Under the pieces are notes generated by a model, which saw only the letters and a program-made list of their open reading frames with translations, searched no databases and had not been told where the DNA came from. 32,770 nucleotides of DNA, from contig JAIVJI010000109.1 in assembly GCA_020200135.1 (NCBI GenBank), positions 1-32,770 on the forward strand. The letters run 5' to 3'. This document shows, piece by piece, positions 14,905 through 21,876 of this stretch. Every line of letters begins with the position of its first letter. Position 1 is the stretch's first letter. A program made the translations under genes and the position numbers. The DNA comes from Acidobacteriota bacterium (GTDB lineage: Bacteria; Acidobacteriota; Blastocatellia; Pyrinomonadales; Pyrinomonadaceae).

Positions 14905-15813
14905 ATGCGCATCGGCGGCCGCCGCAAATCTGTCGTCTTCTTCCTGACGTTCGGCGTCTGCCTCGTCGTCCTCGCGCTCGCGCTGAACGTCGGCTGGATT
15001 CTGCTCAACTGGCGCGCGGCCGCGCTGCTCATCTTCGGCATCATCTTCTTCGCCGTCATCATCACGGGGCTCGTCCTCAACACCACCTTCCTCGTCCGCG
15101 AGATACGCCGCAACGAGCAGCACGACGCCTTCATCAACGCCGTCACGCACGAGCTGAAGACGCCCATCACCTCGATCCGCCTCTACCTCGAGACCCTCAA
15201 GTCGCGCCAGGTCGAGGACGCGCGCCGCGAGGAGTTCTACGACATCATGCTCGCCGACGCCGACCGCCTGCTGCGCACGGTCGAGCAGGTGCTGCACGCC
15301 GGGCGCACCGCGCACGCGCGCCGCCCCGCCAACGTCTCGCTCGTCGACCTGGGGCAGCTCGTCCGCGAGTGCCTCGACCTCGCGCGGCTGCGCTACGGGC
15401 TCGCGCCCGAGTCGCTCCGCTACGTCGAGTCGCCCGAGGCCGCCGGCGCGGGCGTCACCGGCGACCGCGAAGAGCTGCGCGCCGCCGTCTCGAACCTTTT
15501 AGACAACGCCGTCAAGTACTCGGGCGAGGACGTCAGCGTCGCGGTCGAGGTGGCCCCGCTGGGCGAGCGGACGCTGGCCGTGCGCGTCACGGACCGCGGC
15601 ATCGGCATCCACCGCAACCAGCTCAAGCGCATCTTCAAACGCTTCTACCGCGTGCCCGGCCACTTCATGGCGCGGTTCAAGGGGACGGGTCTCGGCCTCT
15701 TCATCGTCCACTCCATCGTCGAGCGCCACGGCGGCCGCGTCTACGCCGAGAGCGCGGGGCTCGGGCGCGGCAGCACCTTCACCATCCAACTCCCGAGGGC
15801 CTCCAAACCTTGA
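14905..15813 (+). CDS. sensor histidine kinase with two membrane helices
   Basis: Protein of 302 residues. Helices at about 9-32 and 38-60 are joined by only a few residues, so there is practically no periplasmic sensor domain. HisKA follows: FINAVTHELKTPITSIR with phospho-acceptor His82. The HATPase domain has NLLDNAVKYS (N box), DRGIGIHRNQLKRIFKRFYR (G1/F boxes) and GTGLGLFIVHSIVERHGG (G2). It would autophosphorylate and pass the phosphate to the response regulator encoded next. Its TGA overlaps the TTG start of the regulator, so translation is coupled. With such a short extracytoplasmic loop, the signal is likely sensed in the membrane or by a partner. Confidence 0.95.
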   Translation: MRIGGRRKSVVFFLTFGVCLVVLALALNVGWILLNWRAAALLIFGIIFFAVIITGLVLNTTFLVREIRRNEQHDAFINAVTHELKTPITSIRLYLETLKSRQVEDARREEFYDIMLADADRLLRTVEQVLHAGRTAHARRPANVSLVDLGQLVRECLDLARLRYGLAPESLRYVESPEAAGAGVTGDREELRAAVSNLLDNAVKYSGEDVSVAVEVAPLGERTLAVRVTDRGIGIHRNQLKRIFKRFYRVPGHFMARFKGTGLGLFIVHSIVERHGGRVYAESAGLGRGSTFTIQLPRASKP

Positions 15814-16604
15814 GCGCCGTCCTCATCGTCGAAGACGAGAAGCACCTCGCCGAAGGCCTCCGCTTCAACCTCGAAGCCGAAGGGTACGAGGTCGAGACGG
15901 TCGCCGACGGCGAGGGGGCGCTCGCACTCCTGCTGGCAGAGCGGCGCCGCTTCGACGTGGTCGTGCTCGACGTGATGCTGCCCGGCGCGAACGGCTTCCA
16001 CGTGGCCGCCGAGCTGCGGCGCGCGGGCTCGTTCGTCCCCGTGCTGATGCTCACCGCGCGCGGCCGCCCCGAGGACGTTCTGCGCGGGTTCGAGTCGGGC
16101 GCCGACGACTACCTCCCGAAGCCGTTCGAGCTGGCCGTCCTGCTCGCGCGCATCAGCGGGCTGCTCCGCCGGCGCGAGTGGTTCAACCGGGAGGCGGGCG
16201 CCGGAGAGGCGAGCGCCGTCAACACCGCGGCCGAGACGCGGCGCGGCGGCGCCGGCCCGACCGAAGGCGGCGGCGCGGACACGTTCGCCTTCGGCGGGAA
16301 GACCATCGACTTCGCCGCGCTCGAGCTGCGCACAGACGGCCGCACGCTGCGTCTGACGCTGATGGAGGCGGAGCTTTTGCGCTACCTCGTCGGCCGCGCG
16401 GGACAGGCCGTCTCGCGCAAGACTCTGCTCGAAGAGGTCTGGGGGCTGCACGAGGACACGGACACGCGCGCCATCGACAACTTCATCGTCCGCCTGCGCA
16501 AGTACATCGAGGACGAGCCCTCGCGCCCGCGACACCTCCTCACCGTGCGCGGCGTCGGCTACCGCTTCGTCGCCGAGGCCGGCGACCGGGAGGGCTCAGG
16601 ATGA
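15810..16604 (+). CDS. OmpR/PhoB-family response regulator
   Basis: Protein of 264 residues from TTG 15810-15812, which overlaps the kinase stop. Receiver domain at 1-120: acidic pair in VLIVEDEKH, phospho-acceptor Asp54 in VVLDVMLPG, MLTARG, and Lys in YLPKPF. A Gly/Ala-rich linker of about 40 residues follows, then a winged-helix DNA-binding domain at about 165-258, with LTLMEAELLRYLVGRAGQAVSR, and IDNFIVRLRKYIEDE, ending in RGVGYRFVAEAG. It is the output partner of the preceding kinase. The linker is longer than the usual few residues of OmpR-type regulators. The stop overlaps the next gene (ATGA), so the three genes form one tightly coupled operon. Confidence 0.95.
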   Translation: MSAVLIVEDEKHLAEGLRFNLEAEGYEVETVADGEGALALLLAERRRFDVVVLDVMLPGANGFHVAAELRRAGSFVPVLMLTARGRPEDVLRGFESGADDYLPKPFELAVLLARISGLLRRREWFNREAGAGEASAVNTAAETRRGGAGPTEGGGADTFAFGGKTIDFAALELRTDGRTLRLTLMEAELLRYLVGRAGQAVSRKTLLEEVWGLHEDTDTRAIDNFIVRLRKYIEDEPSRPRHLLTVRGVGYRFVAEAGDREGSG

Positions 16605-17527
16605 CACCGGGCCGCCCGTCACAAACTCAAGGCCCGCTCGTCGTCGGGCTCGGCGAGCTGATCTGGGACCTGTTGCCGGAGGGGCGGCGCCTCGGCGGCG
16701 CGCCGTCGAACTTCGCCTACGTCTCGCGCCTGCTCGGCGCGGAGGCGGCCGTCGCCAGCCGCGTCGGGCGCGACGCGCTCGGCGCCGAGGCGGTCGGGAA
16801 GCTAGACCGCGCGGGACTCTCCACGCGCCACATACAGCTCGACGAAGAGCACCCGACGGGCACCGTGGGGTGCGTTATCCGCGAGGGCGGCGAGCCGCAC
16901 TTCAACGTCAACCAGAACTCCGCGTGGGACTACCTCGAATGGACGCGCGAGTGGGAGGGGCTGGCCGCGTCCGCGTCGGTCGTCTGCTTCGGCACGCTCG
17001 GCCAGCGCCACCCGGCGGCGCGCGCGACCGTCCTCAGCTTCCTCGAAGCGACGAACGCGGGCGCGCTGCGCCTCTTCGACGTGAACCTGCGCCACTCCTT
17101 CTTCACGCCCGAGATGCTCGCCCGCTCGCTCGGGCTTGCGACCGTCGTCAAGCTCAACGTGGGGGAGCTTGAGACGGCCGCCGCGATGCTCGGCTTGAGA
17201 GCGTCGGGCGAGGGAGAGACCGCCGGGGCGCTGCTGCGTCGCTTCCGCCTACAACTCGTCGCCGTCACGCGCGGCTCGCGCGGGAGCCTGCTGGTCTCGG
17301 AGGACGGCGCGGACGAGCACGCGGGCTTTCACGCGCGGGTCGTGGACACCATCGGCTGCGGCGACGCCTTCGCCGCCGCGCTCGCGCACTGCCTGCGGCG
17401 GGGCGCGCCGCTCGCGCTCTCGAACGAGGTCGCCAACCGCGTCGGCGCCTGGGTCTCCACGCAGCCCGGCGCGACGCCAGAGGCCGACCCAGCGACCATC
17501 GCCCGGCTGCTCGAAGGCCTGGAGTAG
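16601..17527 (+). CDS. PfkB-family carbohydrate kinase (fructokinase-like)
   Basis: Protein of 308 residues starting at ATG 16601 in an ATGA overlap with the response-regulator stop; CAGG lies directly upstream. It is a ribokinase-fold sugar kinase. LVVGLGELIWDLLPEGRRLGG, then APSNFAYVSRLLGAEAAVASRVG is the N-terminal PfkB region (GGAPxNxA). RLFDVNLRHSFF is the middle strand. DTIGCGDAFAAALAH is the C-terminal PfkB signature, with the catalytic Asp in GCGDAF, where most members have GAGD. The best guess for substrate is fructose or a similar hexose, from overall resemblance to bacterial fructokinases; it is not certain. Coupling to a two-component system is notable. Confidence 0.92.
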   Translation: MTPGRPSQTQGPLVVGLGELIWDLLPEGRRLGGAPSNFAYVSRLLGAEAAVASRVGRDALGAEAVGKLDRAGLSTRHIQLDEEHPTGTVGCVIREGGEPHFNVNQNSAWDYLEWTREWEGLAASASVVCFGTLGQRHPAARATVLSFLEATNAGALRLFDVNLRHSFFTPEMLARSLGLATVVKLNVGELETAAAMLGLRASGEGETAGALLRRFRLQLVAVTRGSRGSLLVSEDGADEHAGFHARVVDTIGCGDAFAAALAHCLRRGAPLALSNEVANRVGAWVSTQPGATPEADPATIARLLEGLE

Positions 17528-17529
17528 TT

Positions 17530-17720
17530 TTCGCTTACATCTGCGAGGGCGCGCCGGGGCGGGCCCCATCGGGCTGCTCCCGCAGCGCGCGCGCTTCCAC
17601 TGGCTCGTCGCCCCGCGCGGCACCGTCATCCAGACCTCGCCCGTCCACACAGGCTTCTGCGCGGACGGAGACGAGATGCTCGAACGCCTCTTCCGCGCGA
17701 TGGTCAGCCGCCCCGTGTGA
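17530..17720 (+). pseudogene. 3' end of a DUF3037 gene, frameshifted
   Basis: After the PfkB stop a stretch without an intact gene still reads like protein. One frame gives FAYICEGAPGR. After a one-base shift in the G/C run near 17555-17567, the next gives GPIGLLPQRARFHWLVAP, then RGTVIQTSPVHTGFCADGDE, and MLERLFRAMVSRPV with a TGA at 17718-17720. FxWLxAPRxTVxQxSPVHTGLxxDPxxxLxxLxxxMV is, as I recall, the conserved C-terminus of the DUF3037 family, whose members are about 120-250 residues and of unknown function. The N-terminal part is absent: the fragment begins three bases after the pfkB stop. About 110 bases of promoter and leader for the fasciclin gene follow. Confidence 0.6.
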
Positions 17721-17837
17721 GCGCGAAAAAGTTTTCCCCGCCCGCAAAAAATTTCCCGCCGCCTAAAACCGCCCCCCGGACGAGCCGCGTATATCGGGCA
17801 AGTTTCGGAAGAATCAAACATCTACGGGGGAATGAAA

Positions 17838-18419
17838 ATGAAGAGGACTCTCAACGCACTCGTGCTGGCGGCGGCCGTCACGGCCACCTTCGCGCTCGGC
17901 GCTTCGGCGCAGATGATGGGCGGCGGCACCAGCAACAACAACCCGATGGTCGGCGGCGCGCCGATGTATCGCACCAAGAACATCGTCGAGAACGCGATGA
18001 ACTCGGCCGACCACACGACGCTCGTCGCGGCGGTGAAGGCCGCCGGGCTCGTCGGCACGCTCCAGGGCAAGGGCCCGTTCACGGTCTTCGCGCCGACAAA
18101 CGACGCCTTCGGCAAGCTGCCCCAGGGCACGGTCGAGACGCTGGTGAGGCCCGAGAACAAGGCCACGCTGACGGGCATCCTGACCTACCACGTCGTGGCC
18201 GGCAAGTACGACGCCAAGAAGATCATGCAGCTCATCAAGAAGGGCCGCGGGCAGGCGACGCTCAGGACCGTATCGGGCGGCACGCTCACCGCGCGCATGA
18301 ACGGCGCGGGCGTCACGCTCACCGACGAGAAGGGCGGCATGGCGAACGTCACCACGGCGAACGTCTACCAGTCGAACGGCGTCATCCACGTCGTTGACAC
18401 CGTGTTGATGCCCCGCTAA
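17838..18419 (+). CDS. secreted fasciclin (FAS1) domain protein
   Basis: Protein of 193 residues. Residues 1-24 are a signal peptide (RTLNALVLAAAVTATFALG, cleavage after ASA). The FAS1 domain covers about 50-190: TTLVAAVKAAGLVGTLQGKG, PFTVFAPTNDAFGKLP (the H1 motif), TGILTYHVVAGKYDA (the YHV motif), and SNGVIHVVDTVLMPR at the end. FAS1 domains mediate adhesion or binding and are often secreted alone in bacteria. Two ATGs lie six bases apart; GGGGG at 17826-17830 is seven bases from the second, so I use 17838 rather than 17832. A G/C-rich hairpin follows the stop. Confidence 0.93.
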   Translation: MKRTLNALVLAAAVTATFALGASAQMMGGGTSNNNPMVGGAPMYRTKNIVENAMNSADHTTLVAAVKAAGLVGTLQGKGPFTVFAPTNDAFGKLPQGTVETLVRPENKATLTGILTYHVVAGKYDAKKIMQLIKKGRGQATLRTVSGGTLTARMNGAGVTLTDEKGGMANVTTANVYQSNGVIHVVDTVLMPR

Positions 18420-18435
18420 CACGAGGGGGCTTGAG

Positions 18436-18475
18436 CGGGGGCGGCGCGCGTCGGCATAGCCGCGCGCCGCCCCCG
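18436..18475 (+). terminator. G/C hairpin after the fasciclin gene
   Basis: Perfect 15-bp arms (18436-18450 and 18461-18475) around a 10-base loop, 17 bases after the stop. The following sequence has only short T runs, so it may slow or end transcription or protect the 3' end. Confidence 0.6.
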
Positions 18476-18513
18476 ATTTGCATTCGCGCACTGACAGGAG
18501 CAGTCTTACGGAT

Positions 18514-19020
18514 ATGAACAGGCGAAGCTTTTTATCCTCGGCGATGGCCTTCGGCGGGCTCGCCGCGCTCCACGGGTCGGGGCTCGCGTTCGCGGGCGAC
18601 AGGGGGCCGAAGGCGAACGCGGTCGGCCGCGTCGTCAGGACGGACGGGGAGTGGAGGCGGAGGCTCACGCCCGAGCAGTACGAGGTGACGCGGCGCGGGG
18701 GCACGGAGTCTCCTTATTCGAGCCCGCTCGACAAGCAGTACGCGCGCGGCACTTACCTGTGCGTCTGCTGCGACCTCCCGCTCTTCAGCTCGAAGGCGAA
18801 GTACAACTCGCGCACGGGCTGGCCGAGCTTCTGGGCGCCCGCCTCGAAGAAGCACGTCCGCGAGCATGAAGACCGGAGCCTTGCGGAAGTCCGCACCGAA
18901 GTGCTCTGCGCGCGCTGCGACGCGCACCTCGGCCACGTCTTCGACGACGGCCCGCCGCCCACGGGGCTGCGCTACTGCATGAACGGCGTCGCGCTCAAAT
19001 TCGTCCCCGGCAAAGCCTAA
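18514..19020 (+). CDS. msrB: Tat-exported peptide-methionine (R)-S-oxide reductase MsrB
   Basis: Protein of 168 residues from ATG 18514. It begins NRRSFLSSAMAFGGLAAL, a twin-arginine signal (RRSFL plus hydrophobic run), so the folded enzyme would be exported through Tat. MsrB reduces methionine-R-sulfoxide in oxidised proteins. Two zinc-binding pairs are present, CVCC and CARC. GWPSFWAP and CDAHLGHVFDDGPPPTGLRY are family signatures, and the catalytic Cys is in RYCMNGVALKF. No resolving Cys partner is obvious in the N-terminal half. AGGAG at 18496-18500 is 13 bases upstream. It sits after the fasciclin gene and ends exactly where a long inverted repeat starts. Confidence 0.94.
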   Translation: MNRRSFLSSAMAFGGLAALHGSGLAFAGDRGPKANAVGRVVRTDGEWRRRLTPEQYEVTRRGGTESPYSSPLDKQYARGTYLCVCCDLPLFSSKAKYNSRTGWPSFWAPASKKHVREHEDRSLAEVRTEVLCARCDAHLGHVFDDGPPPTGLRYCMNGVALKFVPGKA

Positions 19021-19106
19021 AAGCCGTGAACCGTGAACCGTAAACCGTGACAAGTAAGAGCTGCTTTTTTCTTGTCACGGTTTACGGTTCACGGTTCACG
19101 GCTTTT
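19019..19106. repeat. perfect 36-bp inverted repeat of 7-nt units between convergent genes
   Basis: Arms at 19019-19054 and 19071-19106 are perfectly complementary, with a 16-base loop ending in TTTTTT. Each arm is a tandem of the heptamer CCGTGAA with one CCGTAAA variant. The stop codon of the minus-strand phosphoesterase gene (19096-19098) is part of the repeat, and the left arm begins in the last two bases of the msrB stop. It could act as a bidirectional terminator. Confidence 0.92.
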
Positions 19107-20982
19107 TAAGCTCTTCGTAGCGCGCGCGGTCGGCGGCGTAGGGCCTGAGGTTGGGGCGCGCGTCGAAGACGCCGAACATCGGGACGGCCATGCGGTCGTT
19201 GAGGTTGAGCGGGCGCATCCCGAGCAGCAGCCCGACGGTGCGCAGCACGCTCAACTGGTCGTAGCGGTCGTTGACGACCGCGCCGCGCCGGACGTGTGGG
19301 CCGGCGGCGAGCGCGATGGTGCGCGTGGCGTCTACGTGGTCGGGGCCGTTCTGCGCGTCGTCCTCCTCGATGAGGATGAGCGAGTCGCGCCAGACGGGGC
19401 TGCGCGAGATGGTCTCGACGAGGAGCCCGACGGCCGCGTCGTTCTGCGCGACGAACTGCTGCGGCGTGCGTATGCGCGTGTCCGCCCCGTTGGTGTGGTC
19501 GTTCGGCAGCCAGAGGTAGTTTGAACCGTGGGACGCGCCCCGCCTTCAGCCGGCGCCCGAAGTCGGCGCGCCCCGCGTACTCGTGCGCGAAGTTGTAGAA
19601 GCGCCGCCCGCGGTCTGTGTCCGAGGCGAGCCGCATCGAGCGCGCGTAGAACTTGCGCGCCAGCTCGCTCCGCTCGCCCAGCTCCTCGGTGAGGATGCGG
19701 TAGGCGCGCGTGTAGAGGTAGTAGTTCTCGCCGTAAATCTTATAGCTCACGCGCGCGTCGTCGAGCCCGTCCCAGAGGTATGTGGGCGAGATCACCGACG
19801 GCACCATCCCGAAGGGGTAGCCCCGGTAGCGCCCCGAGTAGGCGGCGTTCCCCAGCCATTCGAGGAAGGGCGAGGCGTAGCCGCTCGTCGTGAAGCTGTG
19901 GCCGAGGACGCTGACCTCGCCGTCGGCGTAGAAGTTGTCGAGCGTGACGAAGCGCTCGGCGAGCGCGTGGTGGTTCGGCGTGATGGCGCGGCCGAAGAGC
20001 GTGAGCGTCGGGTCGCCGTCGCCGCGCCCGAGGTCGCCGAGAATCTGGTCACGACGCGGTCGCGCGACGTGTCGATGACGCTCAGCTCGTCCGAGTCGGT
20101 GTTGACGACGTAGAGCCGCCGGCCGTCGGCGCACATCTCCCGCGGGCGGCGCCCGACCTTGAGGTCTGTGAGGTGTTTGAGCGAGCCGTCGAAGACCCGC
20201 ACGCTGTTCTCGCCGAGCGCGGCGACGTAGAGCTTGCCGCCCGCGTAACGCACCGAGTAGGGGAAGTAGCCGGCGGCGGCCTCGGCCTCGACCTTGCCCG
20301 TCTCGGCGTCGAGCAGCGCGAGCCTGCCCGAGACGTAGCCGCCCTTCTCGTCCTTGCCCGCGAGGTAGAGGACGGCGAGGCGGCGCCCGTCCACGCGCGC
20401 GAGGCCCGCCGCGTAGCCCGCGACCGCGTACTCGCGCGCGACGTTGAACTGGTGGTCGAGCCGGTAGACCTTCGAGTCGAAGCCGCCGCTCACGTAGAGG
20501 TCGCCGCCCGGCCCCTCCGTCGCGCTCGGGAACATCGAGTTGAGCCGGACGGTCTTCTCGACGCTCCCCGACGCGGGGTTCACGACCGAGACCTCCTGCG
20601 GCTCGCGCGAGTAGTAGCCGGTGTTGAGGACGACGAGGCGGCCGGCGAACGGCACGGCCTCGTAGGGCAGACGCCCCAGCTCGACCTGCCGGCCGGCGGG
20701 CGCGATTCTCCAGCCGGTCGGGAGCACGGCCTCGGCCACGCGCGCCTCACGCGCCCGCGCCTGCGCCCGCGCCACGTACGAGAGAGCGCCCGCGTACGGC
20801 GTCCCCTTCACGTACTCCCACAGCTCGCGGTTCAAATCCTCCTCGTCCTCCGCGCGGTCGAAGAAGCCCGCGCGCTCGCGGCACTCCTCGTCGTCGTCGT
20901 CCTGCGCCGCGACGTGCGCCGCCGGGCAGAGCGAGAGGAGAAGCGCGACGACGGGAAGCGTCCTATTGGAAATCTTTATCAT
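19096..20982 (-). pseudogene. YncE-like propeller/phosphoesterase fusion, deleted and frameshifted
   Basis: Reading from ATG 20982 the first frame gives a signal peptide (VVALLLSLCPAAHVAAQ) and beta-propeller-like repeats up to ANSVRVFDGSLKHLTDL-type text and SDELSVIDTSRDRVV. Near 20045 the coding frame changes to DQILGDLGRGDGDPTLTLFG, PNHHALAERFVTLDNFYADGE, and GHSFTTSGYASPF, typical of the phosphoesterase (PF04185) domain. In intact relatives a long stretch (about 180-200 residues: more propeller and the first metal-site motif, ENRTYDQ) lies between these points. A second shift, one extra A in an AAA run at about 19521-19524, must be undone to read FNYLWLPNDHTNG and EEDDAQNGPDHVDA to the end, EELKKP. 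The product as written would be non-functional. Confidence 0.8.
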
Positions 20983-20997
20983 CCTTCACCCTTCCGT

Positions 20998-21765
20998 TCA
21001 GACTCTCCCCCTCACCTTCGCCCAGGCGAGGCCGAGGTATTCGTAGGCGACCGTCTCGGCGCGGCGCAGGCCGCCGGAGCCGGGGAAGAAGTCGCCGGGC
21101 GCGAGCCCGCCGCCACGCTGCGCCAGGAAGTGCGTCGGCGCGGGCAGCGGGTTGGTGCCGGCCTTCCTGAAGAGCGCGACCGAGCGGTGCATGTGCGAGG
21201 CCGAGGTGACGAGGAGGAACTCTTCCGCGCCGAGCTGCGCGCGGACGACCTCGGCCTGCGTCTCCGTGTCGGGCGAGGCCGTGTCGAGGACGAGCGACGC
21301 GGGGTCTACGCCCAGCGCGACGGCGAGCGCGCGCATCGTCCCGGCGTCCGGGTCCGAGCCGAAGACGCTCCCGCCCGAGAGCAGCAGCCGGCTGCCGGGC
21401 AGTTGGCGCTGGAGCCTGACGCCTTCGACGAGCCGCGCCAGACTCGCCTCGGTCAGCCGCGCACCCTCCGGCAGGCTCTGGTCGGAGGAGCTGCCGCCGC
21501 CGAGCACCACCACCCAGCGCACGCGCCCCGCCAGAGGCGCGGCGTCGGCCACCGGCTGGTAACTCCTCTCCAGCCCGGCCAGCAGGCGGTTCGTCCCGAT
21601 GCCGTAGCCGAACAGCACGAGCAGCAGCGCCCCGGCCGTCGCCAGATACTTCCCCGCCCTCTCCCGCCTCCTTAGCCAGAGCAGCAGCAGCCCCGCGACG
21701 AGCAGCGCGAGGCAGAACGGGACGGGCATCAGAAACGGCGCGACCAGCTTCTTAAAGAAGAACAT
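20998..21765 (-). CDS. DUF218 (ElyC/SanA/YdcF-like) membrane protein
   Basis: Protein of 255 residues from ATG 21763-21765. Two membrane helices, about 7-28 and 38-58, are followed by a DUF218 domain: RVRWVVVLGGGSS, GARLTEASLARLVEGVRL, SRLLLSGGSVFG, PDTETQAEVVRAQLG and EEFLLVTSASHMHRSVALFR. E. coli ElyC, with the same layout, affects peptidoglycan assembly and enterobacterial common antigen lipid carrier use; a similar envelope role is an inference. The frame is open further upstream, but MFFFKKLVAPF starts the first helix, and a TAATAC -10 box lies 24 bases upstream on this strand. The gene diverges from the S46 peptidase gene and ends 16 bases before the start of the broken phosphoesterase gene on the same strand. 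Confidence 0.9.
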   Translation of the reverse strand: MFFFKKLVAPFLMPVPFCLALLVAGLLLLWLRRRERAGKYLATAGALLLVLFGYGIGTNRLLAGLERSYQPVADAAPLAGRVRWVVVLGGGSSSDQSLPEGARLTEASLARLVEGVRLQRQLPGSRLLLSGGSVFGSDPDAGTMRALAVALGVDPASLVLDTASPDTETQAEVVRAQLGAEEFLLVTSASHMHRSVALFRKAGTNPLPAPTHFLAQRGGGLAPGDFFPGSGGLRRAETVAYEYLGLAWAKVRGRV

Positions 21766-21788
21766 GTTGTCCGAAATTTTCCCCGGTA

Positions 21789-21844
21789 GTATTAGTCCGA
21801 CCCCGCCGCCGCCGTCAGCGACCGGCGGCGGGACGGAGTATAAT
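21789..21844. promoter_or_regulatory. divergent promoter region with a central dyad
   Basis: TATAAT (21839-21844) faces the S46 peptidase gene, with GAGAGGA before its ATG. TAATAC on the minus strand (21789-21794) faces the DUF218 gene. Between them CCCGCCGCCG (21802-21811) and its complement (21823-21832) form an inverted repeat around 11 bases. It may be an operator acting on both promoters or simply a G/C-rich hairpin. Confidence 0.5.
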
Positions 21845-21876
21845 CCCTCAGACCCGGAATCCAACCGAGAGGAATC

